From assembly GCF_963576615.1 (NCBI RefSeq), contig NC_088708.1, forward strand, positions 558,001 through 622,000: a stretch of 64,000 bases of DNA, in the 5' to 3' direction. The position numbers and the translations under genes were made by a program. The stretch comes from Watersipora subatra (taxonomy: Eukaryota > Bryozoa > Gymnolaemata > Cheilostomatida > Watersiporidae). The stretch's first letter is position 1. Each line of letters opens with the position of its first letter. This document shows positions 52,601 through 62,800 of the stretch, in pieces. Under the pieces are notes generated by a model. That model did not search any database and was not told the DNA's origin. It saw nothing but the letters and a program-made list of their open reading frames with translations.

Positions 52601-53532
52601 AATAAGGCGCAAGCGAACCCGGAGGACCAACAAGAAACATCGTGTTATCTCACAGCTTTTAACAATGTTTTATTTTATAGCATTTTAAGTTCATACTTTT
52701 ACCTATTTGAGTGAAGAAACACGGAGCGCTGCACTTGCAGAGATCGCACACCGATATCAACAGAGCTACTATGTCCAAGTAGCTAACCGTACAAGCTTAG
52801 TACAAGCTGAATAGAAGTTCAGTACAAAAGCGCAGCCATCTAAATACAGATAGATAGTCTGTTAAGCTTTTGTAAGTACTGGCTTATATACATGGTAATA
52901 GTTGAAGGACAATAAAATAAATGCATAGAGCAAACCAGACTTGTTTTATTCTATGGCAGGTATTGTTTTTTGATAAAGTACTTATCAATTTGTTTATAAT
53001 TTACAGCTGTGGTAGGACTGCTGCAGAGTTAACCCCCAGTTGTGTTCATGCTATTTGAATGAGAAACAAGTGATAATTTGGAAAACAGCAGGAATTTGAA
53101 TTCAGTCAGTATGTAGTCAGCTCAGCCTAACCACAAAAAACAAGCGTGGAGGGATTGGGTTGCACTGAAGCTTGTTAAATCATTTGTGAGTTAGGATGGT
53201 GTAGAACTGCTATGCCTATCGCTATGGTTATAGATAGCTATGCTATAATAGATAGTTATTTAGCAACGGAGCCAGTATTGATAATTATTTTAATATATTT
53301 TAAGCTGATAAAACATAAAGCCTTTCCACCTGTTAAGCAATCAATAAATAACAACAAAGCAATCAAGAAGACTAACAGGGGCAGAAGCACTTCCCTGCAT
53401 TGACTTGACGGAGATGTTAATGATAGAGATAACACAAAATATTAGAAATCACTGCACAAATTGGTAAAATTTAAATAAAGTTTAGGACTGGTCGAGAGCG
53501 GCACAACGCATAGATGCAAATAAGTTGAACAG
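52601..53532. other. 3' flank of FADS6
   Basis: No gene seen. On the minus strand AATAAA (complement of 52945-52950) is a candidate polyadenylation signal for FADS6, about 580 bases after its stop. Confidence 0.5.
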
Positions 53533-56484
53533 TTACTGAAGGCCGACGTAGTGAGTGAATGCGGGGGCCTTCACCATGAGCTCTTCGTACTTGTCAACAA
53601 AATAGTTGAGTCGTTCCATGTATGGCTTCTCGTGGTATGGCAACCCATTAGACAACATGAATTGTTTGACAATAGGCCGAATCTTAAGAACCATGCAGTC
53701 AGACAGATTAGGGAAAAGGTGGTGCTCGATATGGCAGTAGACCAAAGTGTGGCCCATTATCCAATCCAGGTACACATTTCTGTTGATGTTGAGCACACCG
53801 GTTGACATCTGGTAGAGTTTTGCTGGGCGGTCCTTGAGAGTGTACATGGGGAGGCCGATGTGCTGGAAGATGTTGATGTGCACATAGTGAAGCGCGGTGA
53901 CAGCGCGGAAAGCAAAGAGGAAGAGGGCAGCATTGAGAGGTGTTTGATAGCCAGATATTCGCATGACTAGTGCAACATTGGCGACGAAGCCAACAGTCAT
54001 CCAAAACAGGAAGCTAGCAGTTTCCTTAACTTGCCCCTTAAGCTCCTTGAGTGCTGTGGAAAATTAAACATACCTGTAGTACTCTATAAATATGGAATAT
54101 AATACTCTAAAAAGATGGAATATAGTACTCTATAAATATATAGAGTACATAGAGCACGAATAGAGGTAATGCTTTTACTTACAGACAAGGGGTGCTGATA
54201 CAAAACTAATGTACTGTACTTACAGACAAGGGGTGTTGATACAAAACTAATGTACTGTACTTACAGACAAGGGTGCTGATACAAAACAAATGTACTGTAC
54301 TTACAGACAAAGGGTGCTGACACAAAACTAATGTACTGTATTTACAGACAGGGGGTGCTGACACAAAACTAATGTACTGCACTTACAGACAAGGGGTGCT
54401 GATACAAAACTAATTTACTGTACTTACAGACCAGGGTGCTGATACAAAACTAATGTACTGTACTTACAGACAAGGGTGCTGATACAAAACTAATGTACTG
54501 TACTTACAGACAAGGGGTGCTGATACAAAACTAATGTACTGTACTTACAGACAAGGGGTGCTGATACAAAACTAATGTACTGTACTTACAGACAAGGGGT
54601 GTTGATACAAAACTAATGTACTGTACTTACAGACAAGGGTGCTGATACAAAACAAATGTACTGTACTTACAGACAAGGGGTGCTGACACAAAACTAATGT
54701 ACTGTATTTACAGACAGGGGGTGCTGACACAAAACTAATGTACTGCACTTACAGACAAGGGGTGCTGATACAAAACTAATGTACTGTACTTACAGACCAG
54801 GGTGCTGATACAAAACTAATGTACTGTACTTACAGACAAGGGTGCTGATACAAAACTAATGTACTGTACTTACAGACAAGGGTGCTGATACAAAACTAAT
54901 GTACTGTACTTACAGACAAGGGGTGTTGATACAGGCAAGGGGTGTTGATACAAAACTAATGTACTGTACTTACAGACAAGGGTGCTGATACAAAACTAAT
55001 ATACTGTATTTACAGACAGGGGGTGCTGACACAAAACTAATGTACTGTACTTACAGACAAGGGTGCTGATACAAAACTAATGTACTGTACTTACAGACAA
55101 GGGGTGCTGATACAAAACTGATGTACTGTACTTACAGACAAGGGGTGTTGACACAAAACTAATGTACTGTACTTACAGACAAGGGGTGCTGACACGAAAC
55201 TAATGTACTGTACTTACAGACAAGGGGTGCTGACACAAAACTAATGTACTGTACTTACAGACAAGGGGTTCTGACACAAAACTATATACTGTACTTACAG
55301 ACAAGGGGTGCAAGCACTGGTAAAAGGATTGGAGCAAAGAACATGTAGATGTATCTGGGTATGAGGGGGGCCTTCCAAGTAGCTGAATCTCCAAGACCTA
55401 GCAATATACATGTACAAAATTTATGTACAATATGACAACAATGTGCAACAGTTCTGAAAAGTTTAGATTAGAAACTTCGTTAAAAGGTTCGACACCCACA
55501 ACGTTAAATATCTAGCCATGAACTGTGTAGCAGCCATAAAAACATTTATTTTCAAAACCGAAGACTTCTACTGGGCCTACAACCCCATAAAACAGTGAGA
55601 ATTCTACTGTCTGCAACCCCATAAAACAGCGAGAATTCTAATGGGGCTACAACCCTATAGAACAGCGAGAATTCTGCTGGGGCTCCAGCCCTATAAAACA
55701 GTGAGATTTCTACTGGGGCTCCAGCCCTATAAAACAGTGAGAATTCTACTGGGGCTCCAGCCCTATAAAACAGTGAGAATTCTACCCAACAAACAATACC
55801 TATGATGTTGGTATACGGGTGATGGTCTCCGATGTGTATCTGAACAGCTGCTCGGTCAGAAAACCAACCAATGACTTCTACCACAAACCATCGAGCAATC
55901 TCATTGGCTCGTCTAGACTCAAAGAGTGCATTATGGGCAGCAAGGTGACCGGCCCTACTAGTTATCACGCAGTGGCAGCTGCCGAGGATGAAGAAACCGA
56001 CCAAAAATGGGAGCATGGATTCAAAACTGCAAAGGTAGAGGCCAACCTAGAAAAGAAAGAATGGGCCGAATAGTTTGTGTTCTTTAGTTGTGAGTGAAGA
56101 GCGTGAATTGGCACTAAGCGAGGCAGTACTGCAGCAAATATGACATCTAGAGAGAATTCATTGATGGTAACCCACTCATTTATTTGAAAACTAGTGACTG
56201 CCTTTTCACACTATGAAAGAGTAAGTTTACTGACAATGAGATCTAAGCGCAGCTACAGGCCTACTCACGAAGTGAAGAGGAATGGCGCATCCCATTTCCA
56301 TAAGTCCATAACCAAACCTTTCCCAGTAAGTAGACTCCGCAACTATCCTCTTGACCTGTGAACTCAGTTCCTGGTACTTGGGCAGCCCTTCTACATAGTG
56401 ATATATATCTTTGTCATGAGCCTCCACACTCACCTTTACCTTTCTCACCGGCTTACTAGGCACTGCTGGAGCAGATGACTCCAT
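53533..56484 (-). CDS. FADS6: Fatty acid desaturase 6-type membrane desaturase (4 exons)
   Basis: Membrane di-iron fatty acid desaturase. Exons on the minus strand: 56484-56269, 56046-55800, 55397-55299, 54053-53533; 360 residues (human FADS6 is close to this). The three histidine boxes are H106-LAA-H110, H143-IGD-HH148 and H295-IE-HH299. FADS6-type stretches include YTNIIG-LGDSATW across exons 2-3, HINIFQHIGLPM, GVLNINRNVYLDW, HHLFPNLSD and the terminal YVGLQ. There is no N-terminal cytochrome b5 domain, unlike FADS1/2. The regiospecificity of FADS6 is not established, so no substrate is proposed. A pyrimidine-rich CATGCAG just before the ATG could be a 5' UTR acceptor. Intron 3 is a splice-donor minisatellite. 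Confidence 0.92.
54172..55303. repeat. 41-bp minisatellite copying the FADS6 exon 3 5' splice site, 27 copies plus the real one
   Basis: On the minus strand the real exon 3 ends GCACCCCTTGTCT followed by GTAAGTACAGTATA. The CACCCCTTGTCT-GTAAGTAC block then returns every 40-42 bases 27 times through intron 3. Each unit also has TTTTGTATCAG (or GTGTCAG) directly before CACCCC, so a unit looks like acceptor, 12-nt exon tail (11 nt in units with one G fewer) and donor. A longer period of about nine units is visible (54280-54440 resembles 54650-54800). Confidence 0.95.
55567..55793. repeat. 36-bp minisatellite, about 6 copies (FADS6 intron 2)
   Basis: Unit GGCTCCAGCCCTATAAAACA plus GTGAGAATTCTACTGG, starting within 10 bases of the exon 2 donor. 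On the minus strand it is open in the frame of exon 2, so intron retention would add about 80 residues of 12-residue repeats before a stop. Confidence 0.92.
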
Positions 56485-57224
56485 AGTTGCTGCATGAAAG
56501 GACAGCAGACACCATTCATGTAACTTTCAGCGAAATGTGACCGATATGAGGAACACTCTATCAATGACCCACAACACACATTTTAGCATACGCTGAAGGC
56601 ATTTGCTATCAGGCAAGCATTCGTAACTTAGAAACATTCAACTATTATAACTATTGTAATTATTGTAATTGTGCATCAATGCAATGCGTTCATGCACAGT
56701 TAGGACTCTACCAGACTTTTTTATCATGTAACATTGTGTCCCGCGAGCAAGGTGAAACCTATTGTAATTCTCCTACAATTGTAAGGGAATTACAGTAAGA
56801 ACTTGAATACCCCGCATGTGCCATACGCATGGGGAATCATGAAACATCCATTTGTATTGCTCGCCCAAAACAATTCTTGTGATCAACCTTTCCCATGTAC
56901 TCTCTGAGAAACAACAACTTAGTCCAGCAATTTTTAAACTCCCAAATCTAATTGTAATCTGAGATTTCTGCAGGCTAATAGCATGTATTTTGTTCGAATC
57001 TATGTTGAACATGCACTTTCTCTGTGCACTGGTTAGGAAGGAAATAGCAATGAATCAATGTGTACACAAAGCCGAGAGCATATGCAGAAATGCTGCAGCA
57101 TATACACAAAAGATGCAGTATATAAACAAATATTGTAACGTGTTTTGATTTGGTTAAAACAGCAAAACTGTTGAAGTTATATTCCAATGCATCCCTGAAA
57201 TATTATTGAACAGTAAAGTTACTT
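56485..57224. other. FADS6 upstream region
   Basis: AT-rich, with ACTATTATAACTATTGTAATTATTGTAATT-like short repeats near 56640. No motif strong enough to call a promoter. Confidence 0.4.
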
Positions 57225-57452
57225 TTATGATACACAAATAGCGCAATAAGCATTCAGGTGCTAACTTACTTTGTTGCCTTTTATGATATACAAATAGCGC
57301 AATAAGCATTCGGGTGGTAACTTACTTTGTTGCCTTTTATGATATACAAATAGCGCAATAAGCATTCAGGTGCTAACTTACTTTGTTGCCTTTTATGATA
57401 TACAAATAGCGCAATAAGCATTCGGGTGGTAACTTACTTTGTTGCCTTTTAA
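57225..57452. repeat. 56-bp minisatellite, 4 copies, upstream of FADS6
   Basis: Unit containing ATAGCGCAATAAGCATTCAG and GTAACTTACTTTGTTGCC, alternating CAGGTGC/CGGGTGG forms. On the FADS6 strand each unit has GGCAACAAAGTAAGTTA, a donor-like site. Confidence 0.92.
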
Positions 57453-57656
57453 TGTAAAACTCACAAATGACTAAAACACAAATCCGTACTCGTGATAACA
57501 ACTCCTGATAACTAGCAAACCTGAAAATGTAGTATACACCATTTATTCCAAACACAATTGTACTGTCTATTGCAGATATTCAAACAAAGTTTTATGTCAA
57601 TAAAAACTAGAAATACTGCTATGAAATTACATTTGTATATAAAAGTATATGAATCA

Positions 57657-59160
57657 GTCAGTGTGACGCAGTCAGTAAATAATTTGAGTGAGACTCACTA
57701 GGATATACCCTTGACACGCATACATTGAACAGACGCAAGTCAGTAAATGATTTGAGTGAGACTCACTAGGATATACCCTTGACACGCATACATTGAACAG
57801 ACGCAAGTCAGTAAATGATTTGAGTGAGACTCACTAGGATATACCCTTGACACGCATACATTGAACAGACGCAAGTCAGTAAATGATTTGAGTGAGACTC
57901 ACTAGAATATACCCTTGACACGCATACATTGAACAGACGCAAGTCAGTAAATGATTTGAGTGAGACTCACTAGGATATACCCTTGACACACATACATTGA
58001 ACAGACGCAAGTCAGTAAATGATTTGAGTGAGACTCACTAGGATATACCCTTGACACACATACATTGAACAGACGCAAGTCAGTAAATGATTTGAGTGAG
58101 ACTCACTAGGATATACCCTTGACACGCATACATTGAACAGACGCAAGTCAGTAAATGATTTGAGTGAGACTCACTAGGATATACCCTTGACACGCATACA
58201 TTGAACAGACGCAAGTCAGTAAATGATTTGAGTGAGACTCACTAGAATATACCCTTGACACACATACATTGAACAGACGCAAGTCAGTAAATGATTTGAG
58301 TGAGACTCACTAGGATATACCCTTGACACGCATACATTGAACAGACGCAAGTCAGTAAATGATTTGAGTGAGACTCACTAGAATATACCCTTGACACGCA
58401 TACATTGAACAGACGCAAGTCAGTAAATGATTTGAGTGAGACTCACTAGGATATACCCTTGACACGCATACATTGAACAGACGCAAGTCAGTAAATGATT
58501 TGAGTGAGACTCACTAGAATATACCCTTGACACGCATACATTGAACAGACGCAAGTCAGTAAATGATTTGAGTGAGACTCACTAGAATATACCCTTGACA
58601 CGCATACATTGAACAGACGCAAGTCAGTAAATGATTTGAGTGAGACTCACTAGGATATACCCTTGACACGCATACATTGAACAGACGCAAGTCAGTAAAT
58701 GATTTGAGTGAGACTCACTAGGATATACCCTTGACACACATACATTGAACAGACGCAAGTCAGTAAATGATTTGAGTGAGACTCACTAGGATATACCCTT
58801 GACACGCATACATTGAACAGACGCAAGTCAGTAAATGATTTGAGTGAGACTCACTAGGATATACCCTTGACACGCATACATTGAACAGACGCAAGTCAGT
58901 AAATGATTTGAGTGAGACTCACTAGGATATACCCTTGACACGCATACATTGAACAGACGCAAGTCAGTAAATGATTTGAGTGAGACTCGCTAGGATATAC
59001 CCTTGACACGCATACATTGAACAGACGCAAGTCAGTAAATGATTTGAGTGAGACTCACTAGAATATACCCTTGACACGCATACATTGAACAGACGCAAGT
59101 CAGTAAATGATTTGAGTGAGACTCACTAGGATATACCCTTGACACACATACACCGAACAG
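57657..59160. repeat. 68-bp satellite, about 22 near-identical copies
   Basis: Unit including TGACACGCATACATTGAACA and GACGCAAGTCAGTAAATGAT. Differences are almost confined to two sites (CTAGGATAT/CTAGAATAT and CACGCAT/CACACAT), whose patterns could define longer periods. The outer units diverge. Such uniformity points to recent amplification or efficient homogenisation. Confidence 0.96.
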
Positions 59161-59827
59161 TGTCTTGTTTCTAAGAAACCGTGCTGAATCATGAATGAAG
59201 AACCACATTAATTCTGCATATTTTCAAGAAACTTTTGAACAGTTTGCATTCTAGAATATGTCTGATATCATTAAATACTCTCAATTCTTGGTGGAATAGT
59301 ATAACTCTACATCGGAATTTATTGAGAATCAACTGAAATATTTTCAAGGTCGTATCTCTACTGGCAATCCAATTAACATAAAAAGACCAAATAACACCAG
59401 AAATGTTTGGAGCTGATGTAAGTGAATATAATTCTATACATATGATAGATATAGATGAAGTGACTAAGAAATACAAAATTTAATTAGCTGAAAGTTTACA
59501 AAATTTATGTTTTGAAGATAGCACAACCGATTCCTTTCAAGCATCAATGAATATACTCATAAGATGCCCAGTGGGTTGATAAAAGGTAATCCAGCATGAG
59601 CTATAAAATTATGTCCTCGCATAGCACAAATAGAGAATATTACTGCTAACTTATAATGTCTATTCATATGTTAATACAACGAAAAGGAAGGTGTAACATT
59701 TTAGTCAATATCCAGTATAAAATAAAACTATAGAGATATTATAATAAACTCCAGCTCAAAAAATTTGGGTCAACAGAGTTAGAAATAATGTATGAAAAAG
59801 TAAGACGAAGTCTACTAGCCCAAGACA
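59161..59827. other. Spacer between the 68-bp and 53-bp satellites
   Basis: Unique AT-rich sequence with one 95-codon minus-strand frame (59189-59476) that has no recognisable motif. Confidence 0.5.
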
Positions 59828-62800
59828 TGTTCAAGTGAGCTGAGTGCCAAGGTAAGATGAGTTCTATAGAGCTCAAGCAGTGATCAAGTGAGCTGAGTGT
59901 TAAGGTAAGATGAGTTCTATAGAGCCCAAGATGTGTTCAAGTGAGCTGAGTGTCAAGGTAAGATGAGTTCTATAGAGCCCAAGATGTGTTCAAGTGAGCT
60001 GAGTGTCAAGGTAAGATGAGTTCTATAGAGCCCAAGATGTGTTCAAGTGAGCTGAGTGTCAAGGTAAGATGAGTTCTATAGAGCCCAAGATATGTTCAAG
60101 TGAGCTGAGTGCCAAGGTAAGATGAGTTCTATAGAGCTCAAGATATGTTCAAGTGAGCTGAGTGGCAAGGTAAGATGAGTTCTATAGAGCCCAAGATATG
60201 TTCAAGTGAGCTGAGTGCCAAGGTAAGATGAGTTCTATAGAGCCCAAGATATGTTCAAGTGAGCTGAGTATCAAGGTAAGATGAGTTCTATAGAGCTCAA
60301 GATATGTTCAAGTGAGCTGAGTGCCAAGGTAAGATGAGTTCTATAGAGCTCAAGATGTGTTCAAGTGAGCTGAGTATCAAGGTAAGATGAGTTCTATAGA
60401 GCCCAAGATATGTTCAAGTGAGCTGAGTGTTAAGGTAAGATGAGTTCTATAGAGCTCAAGATGTGTTCAAGTGAGCTGAGTATCAAGGTAAGATGAGTTC
60501 TATAGAGCCCAAGATGTGTTCAAGTGAGCTGAGTATCAAGGTAAGATGAGTTCTATAGAGCCCAAGATGTGTTTAAGTGAGCTGAGTGTCAAGGTAAGAT
60601 GAGTTCTATAGAGCCCAAGATATGTTCAAGTGAGCTGAGTGTCAAGGTAAGATGAGTTTTATAGAGCCCAAGATGTGTTTAAGTGAGCTGAGTATCAAGG
60701 TAAGATGAGTTCTATAGAGCCCAAGATGTGTTCAAGTGAGCTGAGTGTCAAGGTAAGATGAGTTCTATAGAGCCCAAGATGTGTTCAAGTGAGCTGAGTA
60801 TCAAGGTAAGATGAGTTCTATAGAGCCCAAGATGTGTTCAAGTGAGCTGAGTATCAAGGTAAGATGAGTTCTATAGAGCCCAAGATGTGTTTAAGTGAGC
60901 TGAGTGTCAAGGTAAGATGAGTTCTATAGAGCCCAAGATATGTTCAAGTGAGCTGAGTGCCAAGGTAAGATGAGTTTTATAGAGCCCAAGATGTGTTCAA
61001 GTGAGCTGAGTATCAAGGTAAGATGAGTTCTATAGAGCCCAAGATGTGTTCAAGTGAGCTGAGTGCCAAGGTAAGATGAGTTCTATAGAGCCCAAGATAT
61101 GTTCAAGTGAGCTGAGTGTCAAGGTAAGATGAGTTCTATAGAGCCCAAGATATGTTCAAGTGAGCTGAGTGCCAAGGTAAGATGAGTTCTATAGAGCCCA
61201 AGATGTGTTCAAGTGAGCTGAGTGTCAAGGTAAGATGAGTTTTATAGAGCCCAAGATGTGTTTAAGTGAGCTGAGTATCAAGGTAAGATGAGTTCTATAG
61301 AGCCCAAGATGTGTTCAAGTGAGCTGAGTGTCAAGGTAAGATGAGTTCTATAGAGCCCAAGATATGTTCAAGTGAGCTGAGTGTCAAGGTAAGATGAGTT
61401 CTATAGAGCTCAAGATATGTTCAAGTGAGCTGAGTGTCAAGGTAAGATGAGTTCTATAGAGCCCAAGATATGTTCAAGTGAGCTGAGTATCAAGGTAAGA
61501 TGAGTTCTATAGAGCCCAAGCAGTGATCAAGTGAGCTGAGTATCAAGGTAAGATGAGTTCTATAGAGCCCAAGATATGTTCAAGTGAGCTGAGTGTCAAG
61601 GTATGATGAGTTCTATAGAGCCCAAGATGTGTTCAAGTGAGCTGAGTGTCAAGGTAAGATGAGTTTTATAGAGCCCAAGATGTGTTTAAGTGAGCTGAGT
61701 ATCAAGGTAAGATGAGTTCTATAGAGCCCAAGATATGTTCAAGTGAGCTGAGTATCAAGGTAAGATGAGTTCTATAGAGCCCAAGATATGTTCAAGTGAG
61801 CTGAGTGTCAAGGTAAGATGAGTTCTATAGAGCCCAAGATATGTTTAAGTGAGCTGAGTGTCAAGGTAAGATGAGTTCTATAGAGCCCAAGATGTGTTCA
61901 AGTGAGCTGAGTGCCAAGGTAAGATGAGTTTTATAGAGCCCAAGATGTGTTCAAGTGAGCTGAGTATCAAGGTAAGATGAGTTCTATAGAGCCCAAGATG
62001 TGTTCAAGTGAGCTGAGTATCAAGGTAAGATGAGTTCTATAGAGCCCAAGATGTGTTTAAGTGAGCTGAGTGTCAAGGTAAGATGAGTTCTATAGAGCCC
62101 AAGATATGTTCAAGTGAGCTGAGTATCAAGGTAAGATGAGTTTTATAGAGCTCAAGATATGTTCAAGTGAGCTGAGTGCCAAGGTAAGATGAGTTCTATA
62201 GAGCTCAAGATGTGTTCAAGTGAGCTGAGTATCAAGGTAAGATGAGTTCTATAGAGCCCAAGATATGTTCAAGTGAGCTGAGTGTTAAGGTAAGATGAGT
62301 TCTATAGAGCTCAAGATGTGTTCAAGTGAGCTGAGTATCAAGGTAAGATGAGTTCTATAGAGCCCAAGATGTGTTCAAGTGAGCTGAGTGCCAAGGTAAG
62401 ATGAGTTCTATAGAGCCCAAGATGTGTTCAAGTGAGCTGAGTGTCAAGGTAAGATGAGTTTTATAGAGCCCAAGATGTGTTCAAGTGAGCTGAGTGTCAA
62501 GGTAAGATGAGTTCTATAGAGCCCAAGATGTGTTCAAGTGAGCTGAGTATCAAGGTAAGATGAGTTCTATAGAGCCCAAGATGTGTTCAAGTGAGCTGAG
62601 TGTCAAGGTAAGATGAGTTTTATAGAGCCCAAGATGTGTTCAAGTGAGCTGAGTGTCAAGGTAAGATGAGTTCTATAGAGCCCAAGATGTGTTCAAGTGA
62701 GCTGAGTATCAAGGTAAGATGAGTTCTATAGAGCCCAAGATATGTTCAAGTGAGCTGAGTGTCAAGGTAAGATGAGTTCTATAGAGCTCAAGATATGTTC

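Noticed and set aside
53533-56484. FADS1/FADS2-type front-end desaturase
   Set aside because: No cytochrome b5 domain and the third box is HIEHH rather than QIEHH; the C-terminal YVGLQ and HINIFQHIG stretches fit FADS6 instead.
57657-59160. Regular repeats resembling a CRISPR array
   Set aside because: The units are directly adjacent with no unique spacers, and the host is an animal genome; it is a satellite. The same applies to the 53-bp and 24-bp arrays.
59189-59476. 95-codon minus-strand frame between satellites
   Set aside because: AT-rich, no motif; a chance frame cannot be excluded.
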